Shown: one piece after another, positions 35,601 through 47,600 of the stretch
Layout: every line of letters starts with the position of its first letter
Position numbering within the stretch: the first letter of the stretch is position 1
Origin: Prunella strophiata
Taxonomy: Eukaryota > Chordata > Aves > Passeriformes > Prunellidae
Direction: 5' to 3'
DNA: 64,000 nucleotides
Assembly (NCBI GenBank): GCA_036583965.1
Contig: JAZBQD010000019.1
Coordinates: 2,595,006-2,659,005 of the forward strand
Notes under the pieces: generated by a model
The model's input: the letters and a program-made list of their open reading frames with translations, nothing else
Database searches by the model: none
Told to the model about the DNA's origin: nothing
Translations under genes and position numbers: made by a program

Positions 35601-38600
35601 TTTGCTTTTCATCCAGCACATAAATTTACAGGGAAAGAAAAAATCACAACCCAACACCAGCAGTCTGAATATCAAGCAGGGATGACCAACCTGAGGACAG
35701 CTCTGCTGTGGAAGAGAATTCAGGACAAAAAAATGCATTTTTAAAACCACTTTTTGGCTCAATTGGTCCTGTTATTGAAGTATTTACACACAAAAGAGTA
35801 GATCTGGAAGGGAAAAAGAAAGGACATCTGGGCTGCTTGATGTCCAAGCGACTCCTGAGTGCTTCAAAGCCAGAAAACACCAAGGATTTATCACATTTAC
35901 AGCACAAGCACGTGCACCAGAGGAGAGGCAGGAGCCAAACCAACCTGGAGGCTCCCCAGGGTGGGGTTTCCAACACTTACTGAAGGTTTTGCAGATGTCA
36001 GAGACGGCCTTGAAGACCCTGTCAGAGAAGTTGACTTTGACCTTGACGTACTTCATGTTGGGCAGCTGCAGGCGCAGCAGTTTGTGCTGAGGGGTGAACT
36101 GGAGCTTGGCATCTGCCTGGATCCCATATTTATCCAATGTCCAGTGAGTTTTCAGGAGCCAAGTTTTCTTCTTTTCCCACCACAGCGCGTGATCCGACCA
36201 GTCCTTCTTGACATCTACGACAAAGAACCCATTTTTCAGCCGGTTAAAAGAGGCACCAGAATGAGCCTTCAAAGGACAAAAGAAGTTTTAAAGTGTGCTT
36301 AGCTGAGAAGGGACTATCCAAAAAAACTCCCAACAGCCCTTTCTGGGTACAAGGAACTGCTTGTATTCAGTGCTGTTTTGGTGGGATATAAAAGCAGGGA
36401 AGAATCCAAGGGAATAAGGATGAGACTCAGCGTGTCTGTGATCACCAGCCTAGCAGTGATCCTGCTCTGAACACAAAGCCAAGGGGTCATGAGTGACCCA
36501 ACACCTCCCCCAGCAGGGATTTTGCAGTTTTTGGGATTAATTATCAATTCTTGGGTTCTTCCCCACCAGCCAGGATACCTGTGCTATCCAAAGGTGAGCC
36601 AAACCACCTCGGTACACATGGAAAACAGAACCAGGAGGAGGTTTGCAAGGAGAGTTCAACAGGACTTTCAGTTTCTACAAAAGAACCCTGAAAATTCCCA
36701 ACTGAAACTAAAAGTTGCCTCCCAAATGACCAAGGAAACTCAACAGCCACATCTCCTTCCAGCAGGGGTGTAACCATGGGGTCCTTGGAGGTCACCTTCA
36801 GGTTGGGAAGCATTTGGGGAACCAAAGTATGGTGATAACTCCAAAAAACAAACCCTGTGCAATATTTTCACTAACACCTGGCCCTGCCATTCCTGCAGAG
36901 CATTTTCCACTCTGACAACCAATAACAGTGCCATGTCCTTCCACCACACAGGGAAAAGAGAATGGAATGATATATAATATAATAAGATATTTAGTAATAG
37001 AATAATTCAGCTTTCAGCTCCAGATCCCCCTGTGATCCTGGATTTCCATCATGAAACACCAGTTTAACCCCAATTAAAATCACCAGCTGACATTTATTCC
37101 AACAGCTCCTGTCTCCATCCTTCAGCACCACAGGGCAGCCAGAAAGGCAGGAGCAATTCCAGAGAACTGGAGAATTTCCAGGATTAGGTAAAGTCCCAGC
37201 AGACACAATGCCAAAGGGACTGAAGGAACACAGTCCAGCACCAACATCATGCTGGGATTCTTGATGTCCTGTAAGGAGTTGGACTGGATGGTCCTCATGG
37301 TTCATCCCAGCTCAGGATATTCCATGATCCTGTGATAGTGAAGATTATCCCCACGAGCCACATCTGAATTAAACTGAGATGAGAACAACGTGACAAATGA
37401 ACTTTTGTCTGTCCCTATCTCAAACCAGGATCTGGAGCTTGGGGTTACTGAGAAAACCCAGCAGGAGCTGGGTTTCCTTTGAACTGCTGGTTTAATGGCA
37501 CAATCAGCTCTGCAGAAAGTGGAAACATTCAGCTGGACTTTTCAACAGCTTTGTACAATCAAATTAAACAAAACCAAATATAGAAAAGCATGCAAACTTG
37601 CACAAGCCTTGTCTACCCGGAAAAAAATCCAAGAAATCATTACAATGGACTCTGGTAATGAAGTCCAACTTCTGCCCTACTGAAAGCTGAACCAGTTGGC
37701 ACCAAAAAATCAGGGGGAGGAAAAAAACCAAAGGTATTTGGAATCAGTAACATTTATGCCTAACAGAAGGGGATTTGGGTTTACACTGCTGATTAACCAT
37801 TCAGGCCCTGAGAGCAATTAACACTTTCAATTAACAGTGAGATGTTGGTTCTAGCAGGAAGGGGGAAGTCTGTGCCTGTCCCACGGGGTAGTTATACATA
37901 AAAGAGGCTGGCAAATGTTTAGCAGCTGCTTTGTGGAGTTGAGTTTTACACACTGACAAGAGCCTTGGGTGCTTTGCAAGGGATCCAGGACTGCTTGGAG
38001 CAATCCCTGCAGGCCAGGGAATGCCAGCAGCCTGGTTAAATCTGATCAAAGGTTTACAAACCTTCACCAGAGTCCCAATTCACAAGTTACTGATTTGTTG
38101 GGGTTACAGCTTCACAGCAAGGCTGAATATTTCAGCTCAGGCTCTTCCCATCTACTACCATCAGTCACTGGCCACTTCATATTTATGAACCTATCATATT
38201 CATCAAATTGTTCATATTTATCAACTATTATCAATTTATCAGCTGGCCATTCATTTATGAGAGCTCAGGTAAGTCTCCAAGTACTGCAAATTCACCTTAG
38301 AGATCCCAGACCTGGAATTTAGAAGTTTACTACAGGTTGCAGACCTCAGAGATGTTTGTAGATCCAGCAGCTCCTCTGAGCTGCTGAATGTGATGGAGCA
38401 ATTCCAGAGGAAGGTCACCAAGATGATCAGAGGGATGGAGAACCTCTGCTGTGAGGAAAAGCTGGGAGAGCTGGGATTGCTTAGCCTGGAGAAAAGCAGC
38501 TTTGAGCTGACCTAACTGTGACCTTCCAGTGCCTGAGGAAGCTACAAGAAAGATGGAGAGAGACTATTTACAGGGGATGGAGGGACAGGACAAGGGGCAA

Positions 38601-41600
38601 AGGGCAGGGTTAGATGGGATATTGGGAAGGAATTGTTCCCTGGGAGGGCAGTGAGGCCCTGGCACAGGGTGCCCAGAGAAGCTGTGGCTGCCCCTGGATC
38701 CCTGGCAGTGCCCAAGGCCAGGTTGGACAGGGCTTGGAGCAGCCTGGGATGGTGGAAGGTGTCNNNNNNNNNNNNNNNNNNNNNNNNNNNNNNNNNNNNN
38801 NNNNNNNNNNNNNNNNNNNNNNNNNNNNNNNNNNNNNNNNNNNNNNNNNNNNNNNNNNNNNNNNNNNNNNNNNNNNNNNNNNNNNNNNNNNNNNNNNNNN
38901 NNNNNNNNNNNNNNNNNNNNNNNNNNNNNNNNNNNNNNNNNNNNNNNNNNNNNNNNNNNNNNNNNNNNNNNNNNNNNNNNNNNNNNNNNNNNNNNNNNNN
39001 NNNNNNNNNNNNNNNNNNNNNNNNNNNNNNNNNNNNNNNNNNNNNNNNNNNNNNNNNNNNNNNNNNNNNNNNNNNNNNNNNNNNNNNNNNNNNNNNNNNN
39101 NNNNNNNNNNNNNNNNNNNNNNNNNNNNNNNNNNNNNNNNNNNNNNNNNNNNNNNNNNNNNNNNNNNNNNNNNNNNNNNNNNNNNNNNNNNNNNNNNNNN
39201 NNNNNNNNNNNNNNNNNNNNNNNNNNNNNNNNNNNNNNNNNNNNNNNNNNNNNNNNNNNNNNNGGAAGGAAAGGAAAGGAAAGGAAGGAAAGGAAGGACA
39301 AAAAAAGGAAGGAAAGGAAAGGAAGGAAAGGAAAGGAAGGAAAGGAAAGGAAAGGAAAAGGAACAGGAAAGGGCCAAGGAAGGAAAGGAAAGGAAAGGAA
39401 AGGAAAGGAAGGAAAGGAAAGGAAAAAGGAAAGGAAAGGAAAGGAAAGGAAAGGAAAGGAAAGGAAAGGAAAGGAAAGGAAGGAAATCCTGAGTTAGCAA
39501 GGATAAACAAGGATCATCAACTCTGGCCCGGGACACCACAATAGCCAAGAGAGTTACTGAAGGTCCCAAAGATGCTGAAGATTTTTCTTAACATATATAT
39601 ATTTATTTATATTTATTCATATTGGTTATATATTTATATATATATAAAGTGTAACACTCATGTATCTGTGTAGCTGAACCCACTGCTCCCTCCCTCCAAC
39701 GTCCTCACTGCTCCCACTGACCTCTGGAAACCCAGATTCCTTTAAACATGCCAAAGCCACTCCTTCCAGGATAATTATGGAGCAAAAAAAGAAATTTAAA
39801 AACAGAGCTATTTTCATTTATCACAAGTCCAGCAGAAATGCTGATGTGTTTGCTGGGTGACACAGTCACTGTCCTGGGGCAAAAGCTGTAATTTTAGGAA
39901 AATTTGAGTCTTTCTGGAGTGCACTGGAGTAGAACCCCCTCCATTCCCCAATGGGGATTTAATTGCAGAGCAAAGTTCAAAATGGAACAAAAATCCCTCC
40001 AGCCTCTGGTCACAACACTTGAAAAATGATACTTTGAAATGGGGAGATAAACAGCCCATAAAATTATCATCAGACTGATGTAATAAAGCTGCAGCCAGGA
40101 CAAGCTGATGCTCCCAGAGCTAATGGGACTTGAGAGGGGTTTTAATCACATCTCCCACATGTATCTGACACATGCCATGGAAAACACCCTGCACAGCAGC
40201 CACTCTGCAGCCAGCACCTGTGGAAGGGATTTTATCCAGGGACAACACAGAATGGCACCTGAAATTCTCCTGGATCTGCCACCAGGGGCAACTCTCACCA
40301 TTGTTTTCATGGAATCCCAGAATGGTTTGGGTGGGAAGGGACATTGGAAGCTCAGCCAGTCCCACATGGGCAGGGACACTTTCCATTATCCCAGGTTGCT
40401 CCAAGCCCTGTTAAACTGTGGCCTTGGATGCTTCCAGGGATTCAGGGGCAGCCACAGCTTCTCTGGGCAACCTCTGCCAACCTCATAGAAAACAATTTCT
40501 TCCCAAACTCCCATCCATCCCTGCACTGTGGCAGTGGGAAGCCACTCCCTGTGTCCTGTCCCTCCATGCCTTGTCCCCAGTCCCTCTCCAGCTCTCTTGG
40601 ATCTCCTTTATGCCCTACAAGGGGCTCTGAGCTCTCCCTAGAACCTTTTCTTCTCCAGGTGAACACCTCCAGCTCTCCCAGCCTGGCTCCAGCTCTTGGA
40701 GCATCTCCTCTGGATTTGCTCCAGCAGCTCCATGTCCTTCCTATGAGGATCCCAGATCTGGATGCAGCAAAGGTCCAAAGCAGAAGGAAGGAAACACCTG
40801 CAGCCTCCTCCTGCCTTGTGTTTACAACAGGAATGAGCTGGGACTAAAAATCTCCTCTCTTCAAAACCATTCCCCCTTGTCCTATCACTATCATTTCATC
40901 CTACTTCATTTTCAGGAAAACAAATGTTCAGGAGAAGATCCACACCCACCCACGGAGGTGCCCAAAAAAAGGGTGGACCTGTGCTGGAATTTCAATCTGA
41001 GAAGAATATTTCTTGCATGAAAAAACAGTTTGACTTAATGAAGTAAAAACCAACCAGCAAACAAACAAGGACAAAAGGAGCCTTGTTCCCAACTCTGTGA
41101 TTCCATGAGCACGACCCAGTTCAGGAGACCTCCCTCTTACCCCAGCCTGCCAGGGCACACGCTCATGGCAAACCCTGACGTCAAAGCCCCCGTGTAAGTG
41201 GCACAGAGTGACTCAAGAGCAAGGGAAAAAACAGCAGGGAGGGGAAAGAAAAGCCCAGTGGAGGAGACTGAGCACATTGGGATGCAGTGCTGCATGTGGA
41301 TGTTCCATGTGTCTGTCCTTGCTCAGGGAAATTACAGAGTGTCTGCTGCTGCTGGAAGGAGAAGTGGGATTCTTTTATTGCCTTTTATTGCCTTTTATTG
41401 CCTTTTATTGGGATTCTGAGTGAGCTCTGCAATGGAAAGTCCATGTCTTGATGAGGCAGAGGTGGTAACTGGAGTCCTGAAGAGCTGATACATCAACCCC
41501 AACTGCCCCAAAATGCTGCTCCTGGCAGTGCAGGGAGATGCTCAGCCCATGGGATACAGGGAGAAGAGCAAATCCTAACAGGCCTGAAAGCCACTGTGTT

Positions 41601-44600
41601 TCTAAAGTAAACTCAAGGAAGGAAGCTCTTTCCAGTGTTAACAGGATTGCTCAATTAGCTTACTTGAAAGTTTAGTAACTTGGATTGTATCTTGTTCCAC
41701 ACCTCCCATTATCCCTGGTTGCTCCAAGCCCCATCCAGCCTGGCCGTGGACACTTCCATGGATGTGGCAGCACGTTTTCCTCCAAAATTTTCCCTGCAAT
41801 TTTCAGCTTTTTGGATATTTGGTAGCTTTATGTTCCATTTAAATGCTTGCACAGCCATACCCAATCCTGTCTCAACCCCTGAGCAGGGAGAGAGATTCTC
41901 CAGTGATGCTGAACCCAGCTGGAATATTGGGAAACTCTCCAGAGGTCACCTTCAGCTCCCCAACACCCCCAGCACTGATGGGCCCAGGAAGGTCTTTGCC
42001 AGTGCTGTGCAGAATTCCTTTAAATCCTTGCACCAGCAACCCAGAGAAATGTGGGTTACTCATTTTTCTATGGCATGGAACAAAGGAAAGCAAGGGTGGA
42101 TTAGTGTTTTTTTAATTGGATTTTTTTTGAAACAGGATCTTCACAACCTGATTTTGCCAACTGTTCTCCCCCACTCATCAAGCAGCCCTCCAGAGGAGGC
42201 TTTCACTGGCTGCTCCTGCCTCCATGGAATCATCAGAAATGGCAGAAAATTGGATTAAGGAATGTGGTTTCCATGATTCATCCAGCACAAAAGGGAAGGG
42301 AAGGGAAGGGAAGGGAAGGGAAGGGAAGGGAAGGGAAGGGAAGGGAAGGGAAGGGAAGGGAAGGGAAGGGAAGGGAAGGGAAGGGAAGGGAAGGGAAGGG
42401 AAGGGAAGGGAAGGGAAGGGAAGGGAAGGGAAGGGAAGGGAAGGGAAGGGAAGGGAAGGGAAGGGAAGGGAAGGGAAGGGAAGGGAAGGGAAGGGAAGGG
42501 AAGCTCAGGGATCATGCTCCCTTCCCTCTCCAAAAAGGACAAGTGTCCCAGGGTGACAGCAGCCTGCAGCCCTGACTCATCCCCAAGGAATGTGCAAGCC
42601 AGAGGAGCTGGTCCTGCCAAAAAGACATCACACCCAGCAAGGGAGCCAGAGGATGTGCACTGGGAGGGATGATGCATCAGGCAGGGAAAGGAGAATGATG
42701 GGCAACCTGAACTCCCAGCTTTGAATTCCCAGCCTCTTACCAGGCAATTCCCCAAGTGCTTTAGTGATGGTTAATCCCTGGTTAAAGCTCAGATCCCTGT
42801 TTGGAGCCCTGAGGACTACCTCAGGCAGCCTCACCCCACTCCATAACTTGTAAGTGTTGGTCCTTCTCTTACAGATCCAAGTGGGATCATGGTTGGAAGA
42901 ACAGGGCACTGGCACAGGGTGCCCAGAGCAGCTGTGGCTGCCCCTGGATCCCTGGCAATGTCCAAGGCCAGGATGGACAAGGTTTGGAGCAAGCTGGGAT
43001 AGTGGAAAGTGTTCATGCCCATGGCAGGGGTGGAATGAGATGTCCTTTCCAACCCAAACCATTCCAGGATTCTATGATTTCTTTTTGGTTCTGCCTGTTG
43101 CCCCAAGCTCATTAATGGACACAAAACACTTTTAAAGGACTTTAACACCCCCAGCCTTGAGCCTGAATCTGCCTCACCCATCACAGGCCCAAGTCCTGGC
43201 ACTAAAGCCCTGGGGCAGGACATGAGGGATGGGGACAATTCCCGCTGCAGAAGCTCTGGAGCTGGAAAAAGCTCTTAGCCAGGAAGGGAAGCTGAGCAAG
43301 ACAGGGACAGAGCTTCTTCCAGGCTATTTCATAAAATCTGACTTTCTAATTACTTAATTCTAAACAGAATTTGAGTTTCAGCAATTAACCCTTCCCAAAG
43401 TACATGTGCCTGCAGGGAGCAGAGGAAAAGAAAGAAAACAGCCACCAGCCAAGCAGGTGTAATGGGCTGGGAAGAAATTTAAAATCCATTGGCAAGATGG
43501 ATTTTTTGGGTGCTGTCAGGATGCTGTGCAAGCTAAAAACCAGCTGAGGTTGTGAAGGGGAAGGTTTCTGCAGCTGCTGGTGTGCTGGTTTTTTATGTGC
43601 ATCCCCTCCCAGAGCTGTTCTCAACCTGTTGGTCAAATTCAGGCACATTTTATCAAAAAGTGGAGATGTCCCAATGATCCCAGCTGATCTGGAAGAGGGG
43701 GGATCAATGCTGGCACAGGGCCATGCCAGGCACACAGCTCCCAGCTGAGGTTCACATCTGAGTGGCCACAGAGTGGGAGCTGCATCCTCGCTGGAAAATG
43801 GGTGAATGAAAAAAAACCAAAACCAGTTCTCCAGAAATAAAAAATAAATAAAGAAAAAAGCTTTCCTCTGGTTTTCTCATGGTCTGTCCCAACAGTTCTA
43901 CCTGGTAGAAGCTTCAGCCTGGATGAGAGCAATGTGTCAAAAGCAAACCTGGGCAAGAAAACAAAATTACAGCAACTCTGCTAAAATTCCATCCAACAGG
44001 AATTTGGGGTCTCAGCATTTTTCCAAATTACATGCCATAAACCCCTGAAAGCCACTGGAACATTCAGAACTGAATCCTGCCAGCTGAGTTTTTCTCAGTT
44101 TTGTTTCTCTGCCCCTTTCTGAGCAATCAGTTAATTCACATTTCAGAATGAGAATAAAGAAATGCAGCTTCTCCAAGATGTTTTCACACCACAAGACTTT
44201 TTTCCCCCAAGCACACCCAGGGCTGGATGCTGGGCTGAAGTCAGTGAGCTCCACAAGGGCTGTAAATCTCCTTCCTTCCCCTCATCTGTCAGAAAAACCA
44301 CCACTAAAAAACCTCCCCCAACACCCAAACCAGGAGCTGGCTGTGTTGGTGTCCCTGGTGATGTTGAAACAACTGAAGTTTGCAGTGCAAATAATCCCTC
44401 ATCTTTCCCAACTCAGTAAACATTCCCCACATCTACAATTTCAGGCAGTTATCCACAATCCTTTTTTTTTTTTTTTTTTTTAAATCACATCAAAGACCAA
44501 GGGTTAAAATCCAGGTGCCTGGTTTTGCTGAATCATGGAATCACAGAGTGGCTGGAGTTGAAAAATCATTTAATTCCACCCCAAGAGACACCTTCCAGTG

Positions 44601-47600
44601 GACCAGGGTGCTCCAAGTCCAACATGGCCTTGAACATTTCCAGGGATTCTACTCTGAGTACAATTTCTTTGAGTTTTTGTATGGTTTAGACAGACTCAGC
44701 AGAGGCCTGGGTGAAACACAAGCACTGATGGAGAGGAAGATGGAATTAAAAAAGGAAAAGAAAAAAAAAATATATCCCTCAAATAATCCCTCATCTTTCC
44801 CAACTCAGTAAACATTCCCCACATCCACAACTTCATGCAGTTATCCACAATCCTTTTTTTTTTTTTATTTATTTTTTTTTTAAATCACATCAAAGACCAA
44901 GGGTTAAAATCCAGGTGCCTGATTTGCTGAATCATGGAATCACAGAGTGGTTGGAGTTGAAAGGGACCTTAAAAATCTTTTAATTCCACCCCAAGAGACA
45001 CCTTCCAGTGGACCAGGGTGCTCCAAGTCCAACATGGCCTTGAACATTTCCAGGGATTCTATTCTGAGTACAATTTCTTTGAGTTTTTGTATGGTTTAGA
45101 CAGACTCAGCAGATGCCTGGGTGAAACACAAGCACTGATGGAGAGGAAGATGGAAGAAAAAAAGGAAAAGAAAAAAAAATATATCCCTCAAATAATCCCT
45201 CATCTTTCCCAACTCAGTAAACATTCCCCACATCTACAATTTCAGGCAGTTATCCACAATCTTTTTTTTTTTTTTTTTCCCAATCACATCAAAGACCAAG
45301 GGTTAAAATCCAGGTGCCTGGTTTGCTGAATCATGGAATCACAGAGTGGCTGGAGTTGAAAGGGACCTTAAAAATCATTTAATTCCACCCCAAGAGACAC
45401 CTTCCAGTGGACCAGGGTGCTCCAGTCCAACATGGCCTTGAACATTTCCAGGGATTCTACTCTGAATACAATTTCTTTGAGTTTTTGTATGGTTTAGACA
45501 GACTCAGCAGAGGCCTGGGTGAAACACAAGCACTGATGGAGAGGAAGATGGAAGAAAAAAGGAAAAGAAAAAAAAAAAAGATTAAAAAAAAGGGGAAGTG
45601 TGTGAATGTGATGATTTCTATGATTTTTCAGCTCCCCACACCAGTTTCCCCACGTGCCTTATGTCAAATCGAAACCTGAGGGAGCTGGAAGAGGAAACTA
45701 CTGATTTGGGCTGGGTGGGAGCAGCAACCCCAACAATTTCCTGTCTGTGGTGTGACAAACCCAGGCTCTGGGATCTGCAGGAACACCAACCCCACCTCCC
45801 ACCCCATGCTCCTTCCCCTCCCACTGGGACCTGCGAGCTCAGCTGGGTTTTTTCCAGCCAAATGAGACAGCTCACAGTGACAGAATTTAAAAAATAAATA
45901 AATAAAAATAAAATCCTAATTGTTTTTGCCCCTAAAGAATCATCCCCACGCTGAGTACAGATATGAATTGCTGTGACTGCAGCTCAGAGCTGCCTCTATG
46001 TGGCTTTTACCTCCCCCCACCCTGAATTCCTCTGCTCATTGGCAGCTCAGCTGAATATTCCACTCAGGCTCACAAAGAACACTTTATTTGAGCCACCATC
46101 AAGCTGAGCCCACGTTGGAGCTTCCTGGACTCCAAAGCTGGATGTGAAGGAATGAGCCAGCCCCTCAAGGATCAATGTGCATGGCTGGGGGGGGTGTTGT
46201 CACTTAATGTCACCAGAAATGTGCTGTTTGGAGGGTGAGGATCAGCACAGGCCACATGTGAAGGGATTCATCAAGTGCAATATGGAAATTGGAATGGGAG
46301 CAGCTCTGCTGGTCTCCCTGAGGATGCTGCTGATGTGGAAGCATCCAGCAGGATACCAATTCCAAGCCAGAACAGCCCAAAATCCTGCCTGGATCTGGAG
46401 CAGGGGGACTTTGGTGCTCAGCAGGTGCCAGATCCCCTCTGTGCTCACCATCCCACTGCCAGCTGGGCAGGTGTTGCTGGTTAAAAGCTTGGGGAGAAAT
46501 TTTCCAGGGAAATCTGGAGCAGGGTCAGTGCCTGCCCAAAGCACAGCAAACACCACCCCCATTTGTGACATTATTTGGGACAAGTTCTCAGCACCAGCCC
46601 CAGAGGGGACACAAAGAGCTCCTTGAGGACTGAAGGGCACTGGGTGTCCTCTCATGGCCATCATTCACCTGGAAAGCAACACTGAGGTGTGACCAGCACT
46701 GATTTTGAAGGAAAAAAAACTTCTCAGGTGGCAGCTGATGGGCAGATGAGCAGCTGTGGATGTCCCAGGTGAAGGTGCCCAGGTGACATTGTGGGCACAG
46801 ACTAGACACACACCCTGAGCTCACGCCTGGCACCAAGAACTGATGCTCAGACACCTAATTCTGGGAAGTGTGGCTACTATCAGAGAATCCCAGAATGGTT
46901 TGGGTTGGAATGGAACTTAAAATCCATCTCATTCCACCCCTGCCATGGCAGGGACACTTTCCACTATCCCAAGGTGCTCCAAGCCATGTCCAAGCCTGGC
47001 CTTGGGCACTTCCAGGGATCCAGGGGCAGCCACAGCTGCTCTGGGCAACCACAGAAGAATTCCTTCCCAGTATCTCATCCATCCCTGCCCTGTGGCACTG
47101 GGAGCCATTCCCTGTGTCCTGTCCCTCCATCCCTTGTCCCCAGTCCCTCTGCAGCTCTCCTGGAGCCCCTCCAGGCCCTGCCAGGGGCTCTGAGCTCTCC
47201 CTGGAGCCTTCTCCTCTCCAGGTGAGCACCCCCAGCTCTCCCAGCCTGGCTCCAGCCCTTGGAGCATCTCTGTGGCCTCCTCTGGATTTGCTCCAGCAGC
47301 TCCACGTCCTTCCCATGGGGATCCCAGCTCTGGATGCAGCATTCCAGCAAAGCCCAAAGCACAAGGAACAAGCCACCTACGAGACAAGCCCTGCAGCCTC
47401 CTCCTGCCTCGTGTTTACAGCAGGAATGGGCTGGGACAAGGACTCAGCATTTCCCTCCCACAGCCTTAAGCTGTTTCTAAGAGTTCATTCCAGTTGCAAG
47501 GCAAAACATTTCCCCAGCCACTCTCACGAGGGCCTGGGGTGTTTATAAGCACTGCAAAACCTCAAACACAAACCTGGGCAAATCAATGATGCTGCACTTT

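Larger units (their letters stand above)
18809..35980 (-). other. Large FERMT2 intron expected to contain E4
   Basis: 17.2 kb between E3 and the microexon. It holds the 11-bp array, several CR1 copies and AT-rich stretches. No segment on either strand matches the lysine-rich E4. Stretches 19.5-21.9, 27.7-29.3 and 30.8-33.9 kb are ordinary unique intron with nothing recognised. Confidence 0.85.

Noticed and set aside
38542..39569. Open frames spanning the N block
   Set aside because: Undefined residues bridge the gap; the ends are CR1 and purine microsatellite.
42224..42755. Gly-Arg-Glu-rich and Pro-Phe-Ser-rich open frames
   Set aside because: Translations of the AAGGG microsatellite.
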